A DNA stretch of 64,000 bases. Origin: an uncultured Desulfobulbus sp. GTDB lineage: Bacteria; Desulfobacterota; Desulfobulbia; Desulfobulbales; Desulfobulbaceae. Where the stretch lies: the NCBI RefSeq assembly GCF_963664075.1, contig NZ_OY760916.1, forward strand, positions 2,544,001 through 2,608,000, read 5' to 3'. The notes under the pieces were generated by a model. It had not been told where the DNA came from. It ran no database searches and saw nothing but the letters and a program-made list of their open reading frames with translations. Below are positions 34,989 through 44,363 of this stretch, piece after piece (the first letter of the stretch is position 1; every line of letters starts with the position of its first letter). The position numbers were made by a program, and so were the translations under genes.

Positions 34989-37900
34989 TCAGTCTTGTAT
35001 ACAACGAATGCTGAAACCATTAGTACGATACACACTTCCCATGACAGCTTCGTCGCTTGTGAAGCGTAACCTCCAGCTTGCTATGCCCCCCACAGTACTT
35101 GACCAGTAATAACCGCCAGTCCCTTCATTGCGAATTACGCCATCCGTTCGGGAACGTACTCCTGCAGCAACAAATTTGAGCGGAGAGGCATATGCGCCAA
35201 AAGAATCGTCGCTCGACCATGCAGCTTTTTCGGCTATAAGTTCTGTCTTGGTCGGCAATCTAAACCCAGCCGGACAGGGATTATTGACACCCGTCACCCC
35301 TTGCCAAAGGTTAGTATTCTGTGGTTTTATCCAGTCGTATGGATAACCTGAAGTTGCTATAAAATTTTGATGATCTGGTACGTCTTTATCACTCAATGTG
35401 GAAGTTGTTCCGCTATCACGTTTTTCATGACCATCGGAACCACGCCCCCACTGGTATAGATCACCGTATGCGTTTGAATCATTGGAACTCGTGGCCCCCC
35501 GCGAGGCACCCAGATTACGGTCCATCCAAACTTTGCCAGTTGTAGATACAACTGTTTTTATTGATTTAACGGGTGTAGATTCCTCAAACAACAACATAGA
35601 AAGCCATGGCAGAGAATTTTCCCCCTGAACTCTGATAGTCTTGGTATATGTATTATCCAGCTCGTCACTTTCCGATACAACTTCAGTGGCATCGGCGACA
35701 ATCTTGATTTCATGCAAACCTGGAGAGAGACTTCCAATAGAAAAATCTTTCACATATCCATAGGAGCCTACCTGCTGTGAGATTTCACTCCAGCGTTTTT
35801 TCTTCACTCCATCTACATAGAGATCGTTATAAAACGTCGTGTCTATATCTAAATCCCCATAATTAATGACAGCCCAATCTACATAGAGCGTGTCAGTCGT
35901 TAAAAGAGGAACTGTATCTATAGAGGTACCTGTTATATTTGAAACTACAATCTTATCACCCCAGCTTGTAGGCTTATAGGGGGTTACATTAGCGGCAGCT
36001 TTGATCATCACGCTGAACGTATCGCTCATACCGCCATAACTCACGGTGATCGTTACGGCCTGGTCAGAAGAGACGGCCTTGCCCGTCAAGAGACCACTAC
36101 TGCTGATCGTGGCATAACTGCTGGAGCTTACACCCCAACTGGCTGAACTGGTCACGGCTTTGCTGGTACCATCGCTATATTGAGCGGTACACGTATATTG
36201 AGCGGTATTACCTTCAATGATCTCGGGGCCACCACTAATGGTCACAGAATTTAAAATCGCGGGAGATGCATACGTTACCGTTAGAGTGTCCGTATCAGTA
36301 TTTCCAGCCGCATCGTAGGCCTTTACCGTTACCATATTTGTTCCACTGGAAAGGCTTATCCCAGATTGGCTCCAGGATTTCGTCCCGCTGCAAGTACCAC
36401 TGCTTCCGGTCCTGCTGTTACTCCAGTCTACCTTTGTGATCCCAACATTGTCTGACGCACTCCCGCTTATGCTTATGGAGCTACTGCTGGTTGCAAAGCT
36501 CGAGCTCGTGGTCGGTGACGTGATCGATACCGAAGGTGAGGTTGTATCTGTGTAAACATCCGAAATTTTAACTGACAGAGAGAACTCCTGCATAACTGCA
36601 GCAGCACCATTTTCACCACCATCAGCAACCCATACGGAAATAACAAAATCGCCAGTATCCGTAGGCGTCCAAGTAATCAATCCATTTTCGTCAATATCCA
36701 TTCCAGCTGGTGCATTTAACAAAAGATAATCAAGTTCTTCGTCATCTGGATCTTCAACAAGAACCTGATATTGCCAAGGCACACCATACTCAGCCGAATC
36801 TTCTGATGGAGGCGTAGAGAGGATAGATGGTTCGACGTTAGAAGGCAAAATTGTAAAGGTTTCTGTTGCAGAATTACTCTGCCCCAGATCGTCAGTTACG
36901 GTCAGGCGAACTGAACATTCAGTTTGGGAGGAGACATTGGGCAGCATCGCTTGAACAGCAAAATTGTTTGCAGATACAAAATCAATATTTTCGCCACTTG
37001 TTTGTTCCCACAAATAATTTATAATTCTGCGGCCTGAACCTGCCGTTGAGCTCGAACCATTTAGCCAAATATATCGATCTCCATGTTCCTGATCGATAGG
37101 TTGGATTACAGCTGTTGGCAAGTTCGGCTTGGCCAGTCCCCCAAAAATCTTAACAATACCGTTTTCGACACCATCTTTATCTCCAGTTCCATTGTCAGTT
37201 AATTGAATTCCCGTCCATCCTTCATTTAGTTCCGTAACAGATGTGCTGTTCAAATATGTTTCATTATTATCCAGCCATCTCCAGACTTCATTCAATTCCA
37301 GGTCAGATCCATAACGAATGTAAATCTTTTCAGTATCGCCGGAGGGCACAGTCATCTCCAGGTTAAAAAATCCCCATTGGTAAATATACTCACCATCTTC
37401 AGTTTCTCCGAAAAGAGGCATATACCCTAAAAGACCATCTTGCCCGACTCTTAGGGTGAAATCTGAGTCACACGCGATGATTATTTCTGTGCCTACCTCC
37501 GGCAAATTAAGACCGGTATGTGATGACAGCATTGCTGCGGCTTCTTCGGTAAAAACGAATCGTACAACATTAGAAGCCTGGCTGGGATTGCTAACAACGG
37601 TTACACCGTCAGGTAGCGTGACAGGTTCTGTGCCTTCAATTGAATCCGGTACTCCATCAGAATCCGAGTCATATTTAAACCGGATATCATTTGGAAAATC
37701 GTCTGAGTTGTCACCGATTAAATCTCCATCAGAGTCGGCCCATTCAGAATTGTCATCTTTGAATTTATCCAGGGTAAGTCCTGTCGTACTATCCTGGGCA
37801 TCTTTTCCGGAATTCCAATAGTCCGGATGATTGTCGCCATCAGAATCAACACTGGCTGCCGTATCATTCGAAAAATCATCTTCCGTATCAGTTACACCAT

Positions 37901-40721
37901 CTCGGTCTGAATCAGGCAGAACTGTAATCCTGGCAAAAACCCAATAAGTTGAATCGTTTTCACCGTCCATTTCAAAAACAAAAGGATAGGTCCCAGCAGT
38001 ATCGCCGCGCACATCAATTTTCATGCCGGTACTCAAATCATCTTCGTCTGTAACAGTAAGCCCATCGAACTCCTTACCGATTACCGGATTTTTATCAACA
38101 AGCCATTCAAGGAGTTTATCAAAATTATTACATCTAGCACCGACGTTTACATTAAAGCTTACTGTCTGTCCTTCTAATATTGTAGGGTTGTTCGGCGCAA
38201 CAACTGCTCCAGGGACTCCAAAACCGACATAAAGCCATGCAAGTTCACCATCCTCGTCAAGTCCTTTCCCTTGATATTCAATAATACCATTCCCATTATG
38301 AAAAAGATACTTATACCCTTTCTCCATCGCATCACTGCCCATCCACGTATCTTCCCAGTCACCCTTTCTAACAATTATATCACCAACATTTCGCTCTGAA
38401 TCAGGCCCTGCTGCGAAGTAATATCCTCCCACATACCCCCATCCGTAACCACCAACACTATTGATGAATCTTGAATACGATGTTAAATTTAAAGTTGAAT
38501 TCCATTTCAAAGCTACAGTCTCATTTAATTCCGTGACCTGGTATGTTTTATAATGAAGAGGATAACCACCCACCTGAAGCGTCGTGCCACTCGAATTATC
38601 GCTCCAGTCCTCATCTCCTGAGGTGCCAGAGACACTGACCGTCAATTCATATTTCCCCTCTGACAATGAAGAAGACGGAATTGTGCACGACTTACTGTAG
38701 GTTGAAGATGCTCCACTGGCTAATGAAGCGTGTGTAATCGAGGCCATTTGAGTAGAAGAACCGCCAAGCTTTGTCAGCGTGATTATAACTTTCGGCGTTT
38801 CCGTATATTCCCCTTGGTTGGAGATTGTATAGTACACTGTAATAGAATCGCCTGGGTCTGGGTTGCCGCTACTTATGTTTAGCCCTGTGACCGCCAAGTC
38901 GTGTCCCTCTCCTTCAATGGGTAAAACATTGATGGTGATGGAATCGGGGGATAGATCTTGGCCACTATTATCTGAGGCAGTAAGGGTTACCGTATTAACG
39001 CCAACGATATTAAACTGGTGAGACACCGCCCCCCCTTCTGCGCTTCCACCATCGCTAAAATTCCAAGAGTAGGAAATTTGATCCTTTTCAGGATCATTAC
39101 CAGTTGCGCTAAAGGTGACATACGAACCTCTCGAAACAGATGTACCGGATTCGGGAGAGGCAATATAACCCTCTGGGGGGGAATTCACCCGTTCACATGG
39201 TATTGTGTATATTTTTTCCACCATATCAACAACGACATTCTCGTTAAGCCTCATGATATGATTTCTAAAAATTATAGATTCAAAACTCCAGACATTTTTC
39301 AGGAGGTAATCTTTATAGTCTTTATAGGTAACTTCATCACCGATAGGTGTAAAACTTTCTATAAGACAACCTGTCAACCAGGCTATTTTCTGAGAGAGTG
39401 TGGCATCTTCTACAAAAACTGAATAAGCATATTTATATGAAGCATAAGCAAAGTAATCACTTAGGTAAATCATCTCCTTGAAAGAGGTTATCCTTGGATT
39501 AGAAGTCAAGGCAGGGGCATCTCCAACACCTGCTGTAAAAACCTCATCGATCATATCGTATAAATCTTGATGAAGGTTAATTATCGCAACTAAGTGTTTT
39601 GTTTTTTTACTAAAGTCCCAATATTCGTAAGCTCCACTGACGACAGCACTCACTCCAGCCCCAACCAATTTAGACCAATAAGGAGATGATTTCATTACCG
39701 CTTGAACCGCACATGTTGATAACTCCTTAATACCGAGCACCGCACCGCCGATTACAGCGGTATTTATAGCCTCCTTTAACGCATTTATTATTGCTTCAGG
39801 GTTATCGGTTAACATTTCATAAACATTATTGGCAGCGGCTGTAACGGCCGGGTCTAAATGTGTTTCCGAGCATTCTATAAAATCTAATAATGCAGCTAAC
39901 CGTTGCTGGACTAGAATTTGTGCAACCGCCGCCTCGTAGAACACTTGTTTTTTTGTTGCATCACTAAATGATTCTGCCACATCTAATGTTAATTTTGCAA
40001 TATCAGCAATTAAACCTAGCCTACTAAGTAGCTTTGCTCTATCAGTGTATCCCAGGGATTCATATACTTGATCCAATGTTTCGTTTGTTAATGGAGAGTA
40101 AGTAGAATCCCAAACTGCTGCAGTGTAATGGATAGCCGCGAACGTGCTTAGAATAGACGAGGCATCCCCAAAAACTACCCCACCCGTGTCAATTAAGATG
40201 TCTGTTAATGTTATTCCTTTCGTATCAATAAGTAAATATGTTTCGATATCTGTAACAGCATCAAGTAAAATAGCAGTATATACTGCAACTCTTTCATCAA
40301 GTTCGTCTAAATTACTTTCAAGAAAATATTCTGATAAACCTTCAGGGTAAAAAAGGACCTCGCCATCTTCAGTGTTGAGAATTTTTTTAACACCCATGTC
40401 CATAGGCGAGGTTATGCCGTACTTGCAGGTAATAATCTCTGATAAGATAGGCTTAGCATCACACCAAGAGAGTTCATCACCATTCTCATTGAACAGGGTG
40501 ATTTGGTCTGTTGCTAGCGACACGCCATACTCGCCGCTTTCTGCTATTGGAAAAACCTTTGATTGACTCGTAAAAATAGACTCTGGAGCTGAAATTGTAT
40601 ATGTTTTGTTATTTAAAATTATTTTTGCATCCTGGGAATGTGCTATCGTGCACAATAAAAATTGAATAAGCAAAATATAACCAATAACTTTATTCCATTT
40701 ATTTGTGAAATTTAACATCAA
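34989..40721 (-). CDS. Giant multi-domain secreted protein ending in a FISUMP domain
   Basis: A 1,910-residue surface or extracellular protein with a signal peptide (GYILLIQFLLCTIAHSQ). Approximate order: a unique helical region (90-500); PKD domain (510-600); CARDB-like domain (605-715); a unique beta region (720-930); calcium-binding thrombospondin-3-type repeats rich in DSDGD/DSDSDGVPD (935-1030); a choice-of-anchor-U-like domain (1030-1195); PKD/Ig-like domains (1198-1390); an Ig-like domain starting SPSVSITSPT (1395-1480); a BIG2 domain (1490-1575); a second CARDB (1577-1697); and a C-terminal FISUMP domain (1727-1910; GKVWMDRNLGASR, CPAGFRLPTKTEL, GGYYWSSTV, FSIRCIQD). It is likely an adhesin or substrate-binding protein. 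An IS1380-type element lies 56 bases upstream of its start. Confidence 0.85.
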   Translation of the reverse strand: MMLNFTNKWNKVIGYILLIQFLLCTIAHSQDAKIILNNKTYTISAPESIFTSQSKVFPIAESGEYGVSLATDQITLFNENGDELSWCDAKPILSEIITCKYGITSPMDMGVKKILNTEDGEVLFYPEGLSEYFLESNLDELDERVAVYTAILLDAVTDIETYLLIDTKGITLTDILIDTGGVVFGDASSILSTFAAIHYTAAVWDSTYSPLTNETLDQVYESLGYTDRAKLLSRLGLIADIAKLTLDVAESFSDATKKQVFYEAAVAQILVQQRLAALLDFIECSETHLDPAVTAAANNVYEMLTDNPEAIINALKEAINTAVIGGAVLGIKELSTCAVQAVMKSSPYWSKLVGAGVSAVVSGAYEYWDFSKKTKHLVAIINLHQDLYDMIDEVFTAGVGDAPALTSNPRITSFKEMIYLSDYFAYASYKYAYSVFVEDATLSQKIAWLTGCLIESFTPIGDEVTYKDYKDYLLKNVWSFESIIFRNHIMRLNENVVVDMVEKIYTIPCERVNSPPEGYIASPESGTSVSRGSYVTFSATGNDPEKDQISYSWNFSDGGSAEGGAVSHQFNIVGVNTVTLTASDNSGQDLSPDSITINVLPIEGEGHDLAVTGLNISSGNPDPGDSITVYYTISNQGEYTETPKVIITLTKLGGSSTQMASITHASLASGASSTYSKSCTIPSSSLSEGKYELTVSVSGTSGDEDWSDNSSGTTLQVGGYPLHYKTYQVTELNETVALKWNSTLNLTSYSRFINSVGGYGWGYVGGYYFAAGPDSERNVGDIIVRKGDWEDTWMGSDAMEKGYKYLFHNGNGIIEYQGKGLDEDGELAWLYVGFGVPGAVVAPNNPTILEGQTVSFNVNVGARCNNFDKLLEWLVDKNPVIGKEFDGLTVTDEDDLSTGMKIDVRGDTAGTYPFVFEMDGENDSTYWVFARITVLPDSDRDGVTDTEDDFSNDTAASVDSDGDNHPDYWNSGKDAQDSTTGLTLDKFKDDNSEWADSDGDLIGDNSDDFPNDIRFKYDSDSDGVPDSIEGTEPVTLPDGVTVVSNPSQASNVVRFVFTEEAAAMLSSHTGLNLPEVGTEIIIACDSDFTLRVGQDGLLGYMPLFGETEDGEYIYQWGFFNLEMTVPSGDTEKIYIRYGSDLELNEVWRWLDNNETYLNSTSVTELNEGWTGIQLTDNGTGDKDGVENGIVKIFGGLAKPNLPTAVIQPIDQEHGDRYIWLNGSSSTAGSGRRIINYLWEQTSGENIDFVSANNFAVQAMLPNVSSQTECSVRLTVTDDLGQSNSATETFTILPSNVEPSILSTPPSEDSAEYGVPWQYQVLVEDPDDEELDYLLLNAPAGMDIDENGLITWTPTDTGDFVISVWVADGGENGAAAVMQEFSLSVKISDVYTDTTSPSVSITSPTTSSSFATSSSSISISGSASDNVGITKVDWSNSRTGSSGTCSGTKSWSQSGISLSSGTNMVTVKAYDAAGNTDTDTLTVTYASPAILNSVTISGGPEIIEGNTAQYTCTAQYSDGTSKAVTSSASWGVSSSSYATISSSGLLTGKAVSSDQAVTITVSYGGMSDTFSVMIKAAANVTPYKPTSWGDKIVVSNITGTSIDTVPLLTTDTLYVDWAVINYGDLDIDTTFYNDLYVDGVKKKRWSEISQQVGSYGYVKDFSIGSLSPGLHEIKIVADATEVVSESDELDNTYTKTIRVQGENSLPWLSMLLFEESTPVKSIKTVVSTTGKVWMDRNLGASRGATSSNDSNAYGDLYQWGRGSDGHEKRDSGTTSTLSDKDVPDHQNFIATSGYPYDWIKPQNTNLWQGVTGVNNPCPAGFRLPTKTELIAEKAAWSSDDSFGAYASPLKFVAAGVRSRTDGVIRNEGTGGYYWSSTVGGIASWRLRFTSDEAVMGSVYRTNGFSIRCIQD

Positions 40722-40777
40722 GACAATCCTTTTGTTCAGAGTGATAAAGAATAATAGGGGTCATCTACAATTAATAC

Positions 40778-42421
40778 CTGAATCCGTGACGCCCTCGGAC
40801 AGACCACCGCGTTTAGGTCTGTCGGGTGCGATTGCCATCCTAGCCGGCTGATGCTGTTGTTTATACGCCGTACGCTACGGCTATTTTAGCGTCTTGTTCA
40901 TTGAAAATTCCTCAAATTGGCATAGCGAAGACGCATCTGTATTGTATCACTTTGAATTAATTATAAATTTTAGCTACGCAGCCGTGACCAGGCGAGCATG
41001 CACAAAGCTGAATGCACTGAAGGCTGGGCAATGCCGACTAAAGCGTAATCTCAATCGCCTGCCAGTGGAGATCAGTCGCCCTGCCAGATACATCAATTCC
41101 TGGATTACGGTTCGCAGTCTTCTTCGTTTGGCTGAATGCCTCACCGGTCCGAAAGGTGCGATTAGGCCTGCCTGTCCGATAAACCGAAGGATGTTGTAGG
41201 CAAAAGCCCCTAACGTCATTACCAGGGCGTTGGTGGAAAACTTGCCGCTCGGGAGCCGTTCGAGATCCAAATTGGTCTTGAACTCGCTATGGAATTGTTC
41301 CGAGGTTGCATGCTGGCGATAGAGTTCAATCACATCTTCTGCTGCTACCGCAAGGTCGGTCCACCAGCCTTCAAGGGTAATATCGGGGGTGAGAAGAAAC
41401 TGACCCGTTTCATCGATGGTCCGTTCGGTTACACGAACGATGCGCTTTAAGGTATAGGCGGTGCCTTTGACTGCTTTCTGCTCCTCCACGATAATGGTGC
41501 AAACACGTTTCCCTGTTCTGGGCGTCTTCACTTCGCCCTGGGCAAATACCTTGTCGCGCCAGGCTATGGGGTCGTTCTGCCTGGGGTTCCACTTGACGAT
41601 GTAATGTGTATTTTCGGCGTCTTCCAAGGCGACCATGGTATCGAGGGCATCGTTGCCTGAATCTGCACGCACGAGCAGAGGCTGCTTGGTTAGCTCTCTT
41701 GCGTTGGTAATCACACGCTTGATGAAATCAACAAATCCATTTTGGCTATGCTGGCTTCCAGGTCGCAGTTCCAGTTCGAGACACCAGCCCTCTTTGCCGA
41801 GATAGGCTGCCACGGGAGCATAACCATCGTAGTTTTTGTAGGTACGGCTCACACCTTCTTTCTTGGTCTTGGAATTATCCTGGGGGAAAACATCTACATC
41901 CAAAGGAATAAAACCGCTCCGGTAACCGAAAATTGGGGCTTCAAGTCGTTTGAGCATGGTTCGCGAACAACGATTAATTGTCGGAATAAGACGAGTCCCG
42001 GACTCATCGAGACGCTGCCGCAACCGCTCGACCGAAGGAATACGGACAATGCCAAGGGCGTGCTTGAAATAGTCGTCCTCTCGCATTGAAGCAATGGCCT
42101 GATAATCACTCTTCCCCAGACAAAGCAGGCCAAGATAGCTGCGAAGCACATCGATCTCGGCAATGCGGTCACTCCCCTTGGCTAAGCGGCCGGCATGGCG
42201 ACCAAGGTCGCTGTGCCGGTTGATACAGGCACCGACCAGGGCCAGGCCGGTGTGGCTGGTGTAAAATTCTTCGTTGCTTTGCTCGAGGATAAATCGCTTC
42301 ATGTTTTTACCTGTCGGGTGAATTTTTGTGACAGGTGTATGTTGCAATATTTTTATCGAAAAATCAACAATTTAGCTGTTAAGTTGTTGCAGTTTCATTG
42401 TTGAATTGTCACGGATTAAGG
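40778..42421 (-). mobile_element. IS1380-family insertion sequence, about 1.64 kb
   Basis: The ends CCTGAATCCGTGAC (40778-40791) and GTCACGGATTAAGG (42408-42421) are near-perfect inverted repeats. A 6-bp direct repeat TTAATA flanks them (40772-40777 and 42422-42427). Between the left end and the transposase stop lies a GGACAGACC/GGTCTGTC hairpin. The element is intact and sits just upstream of the giant secreted-protein gene, where it may have replaced or altered its promoter. Confidence 0.88.
40974..42302 (-). CDS. IS1380-family transposase
   Basis: A 442-residue DDE transposase with no internal stop. Catalytic-site segments are FIPLDVDVFPQD (first Asp), LLVRADSGND (second Asp) and ATSEQFHSEFKTNLDLERL (Glu), in the order and spacing of IS1380 enzymes. 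The C-terminal LGAFAYNILRFIGQ is typical. ATG 42302 (MKRFILEQSNEEFY) is chosen because family members start there; the frame extends 15 codons further upstream. Confidence 0.94.
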   Translation of the reverse strand: MKRFILEQSNEEFYTSHTGLALVGACINRHSDLGRHAGRLAKGSDRIAEIDVLRSYLGLLCLGKSDYQAIASMREDDYFKHALGIVRIPSVERLRQRLDESGTRLIPTINRCSRTMLKRLEAPIFGYRSGFIPLDVDVFPQDNSKTKKEGVSRTYKNYDGYAPVAAYLGKEGWCLELELRPGSQHSQNGFVDFIKRVITNARELTKQPLLVRADSGNDALDTMVALEDAENTHYIVKWNPRQNDPIAWRDKVFAQGEVKTPRTGKRVCTIIVEEQKAVKGTAYTLKRIVRVTERTIDETGQFLLTPDITLEGWWTDLAVAAEDVIELYRQHATSEQFHSEFKTNLDLERLPSGKFSTNALVMTLGAFAYNILRFIGQAGLIAPFGPVRHSAKRRRLRTVIQELMYLAGRLISTGRRLRLRFSRHCPAFSAFSFVHARLVTAA

Positions 42422-42427
42422 TTAATA

Positions 42428-43150
42428 GACTAAAAATCGACATCATCAATTCCAACAATATTGATCCCCACTCAACGGAGGGGCATCCGATACTTATGGC
42501 AAAGTGGCCTCGTCACACTTCAGGTACACGTCAGTATGGGAAATTAGCCCATACCAAACTTGCTGGCTTCGTAAAAAGTCGAAACGCTGAAAATCGTCTA
42601 TCGAAAAATCAGCATGTTACGAAGCTCGAAACATCGTTCTCGGGACTTTTCACGAGAACGACATCCATGATTAGTATAGTCAAGGGGAAAACGGAGATTT
42701 CCCGTATCCCCCTGGTATTAAGCCAATTCAGCTTTGCCGCTGACCTGATCCTGCCTCTGCTTCGTTGGGAGCGGAGGCAGGAGGGACGTTCCGAGAATGG
42801 GCCAGAGTGTAGCTCGTCGGAGGAACGGCCCTCCGGCTGGAGCGGGTGCAAGCTCGGTGTAATACCTAGAGATTTTCAATCACTCACCGCAATCCGATCT
42901 TTTTCATCCTGTTCCATGGGCCAACGTGATCACGCGACCAGACATCCATTTGCTGCATTCGAGGCCGGATACGGTTCATGTTCTCCCTCTATCCTCTTTG
43001 ACCTCGGCAGAAGATTGAGTTTGGGTCAACCCACCGGCCTCGAAACAATTTTATCGCAGTATCGCAAAATTCGCTTACAGAGTCGTTCTCGGCGAGGACC
43101 GACGGGAAGATCGTGGTTTTGGTAGAGCGTATGTTGTGCGTATAATTCTT
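42428..43150. other. Non-coding mosaic between two insertion sequences
   Basis: About 720 bases between the IS1380-type element and the IS110 transposase. It contains a 68-bp repeat shared with 54063-54130 and a hairpin at about 42751-42783 (CCTGCCTC/GAGGCAGG). A long open frame here shows no recognisable protein features. It looks like stacked remnants of mobile DNA. Confidence 0.5.
42483..42550. repeat. 68-bp dispersed repeat, copy 1
   Basis: Begins GCATCCGATACTTATGGCAA and ends TAGCCC. It aligns without gaps to 54063-54130 at about 80 percent identity, and similarity stops at both ends. At the second locus it begins exactly where a reverse-transcriptase frame breaks off, so it may be the end of an unrecognised mobile element. 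Confidence 0.7.
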
Positions 43151-44181
43151 CTAAGCTGCTTTTTGTTCCTCACGGAAAACGAAGTCGGTTTGGCTTTTGT
43201 CAACTGACATCATGTACGCCACCAGCCTTCTGGCCACGGCAAGCGTTGCCCTGTTTCGGTTGCCTTTGCCCAGTTCCCGTTGATGTACGGCTGCGAGTTG
43301 AGGATTCCAACGCGGTGCCAGTTTCGCGGCCTCGACCAAGATGGTCTGGAGGTTTTTGTTGCGTTTCTTGGAAATCGGCCCTCGCTGTTCCTTACCAGCG
43401 GATTCCCGTTGTGCACTGCACAGGCCACAATAACTGATTGCTTGGCGAATAGAGCTGAATCGTGACGGAGGCCCGACCTCAAGTACCCAGGTCAGCGCAG
43501 TAACCTCGCCAACTCCAGGAATAATCATCAATCGACCAACCCTTTCCTGGATTAAAGGATTTGTGCGCAAGGCCTGAAGTAGCCGTTTTTGAAAAGTTTG
43601 GAACATCTCAAATCCGCTACGGCTTAGCATGAGTAACTCCTTAACCGAAGATGGGACCTCATCAAGTCGATCCAATAACTCATGAAAATATTTTTTGCCT
43701 CGAAGGCGCTTTTTATTGTAGCCCGCTCCAACCTCCATCAGTAGACCGGACATTTTGTTGTGCATTCTGACCGCTGTTCGTAACAGGTGGTTGCGATATC
43801 GCAGAACCCGCCGCAGTTCCCTGATTTCTTGCGGAAGCATGGTGCATTCCGGTAAGAGGTTGACCCGCAGGAGATCGGCAATTCTTTCCGCATCGGCCCG
43901 ATCGTTTTTTTCTTGGCAGCGGTGATAGCTCTGAGCATCTCAGGATGGGCCACTTTTAACTCAACGGCATAAGGTGCAAGAAAATCGTAGACCCAGCCAG
44001 TGAACATCGTGGCCTCCATCGCACCAATCCAAGGGCCAGGTAAGCCTTTTGCCCATGTTTTCAACGATGTTCTGTCAGAGGCTACCATTCCTTGCTCAAT
44101 GAGTCGACCATCGATGGTTTTGATGCAGTAGGCAATCATCTTCTTGTGAAGATCCAGTCCGATAAAGTACCATCTATTCAT
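43151..44181 (-). pseudogene. IS110-family transposase, frameshifted in an A-run
   Basis: The N-terminal part starts at ATG 44181 (MNRWYFIGLDLHKKMIAYCI) after a perfect AAGGAGG site. It has the DEDD-type residues of IS110 enzymes (GLDLHKK, GAMEATMFTGWVYDFL). Near 43908-43914 the frame breaks at a run of seven A residues (- strand). One more A would continue it as KKNDRADAERIADLL, in the frame that runs to 43151. That second part has the IS110 C-terminal transposase_20 region (LMIIPGVGEVTALT, SISYCGL-like AISYCGLCSAQRES) with the Ser nucleophile. IS110 enzymes are normally one frame, so this is a probable inactivating deletion; programmed or transcriptional slippage on the A-run is possible. 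Confidence 0.85.
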
Positions 44182-44363
44182 AGAAACCTCCTTGTGGCGT
44201 ATTTTGGGCGAGCTGGTTCTCGACCCAACAGTTGCTAATAGCATTATACCCACATGGAGGTTTCTCCCGTTTCAGGGACTTATGCATTCAAACAATTGTA
44301 TCGTGTATCATTTTAGAAAGTGCCGTGCAAACCTCTTAACTCAATCAGCATACCATATTGCTT

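Noticed and set aside
42406-43125. 239-residue frame as a gene
   Set aside because: It begins inside an IS end and runs through a dispersed repeat and a hairpin; composition and motifs are not protein-like.
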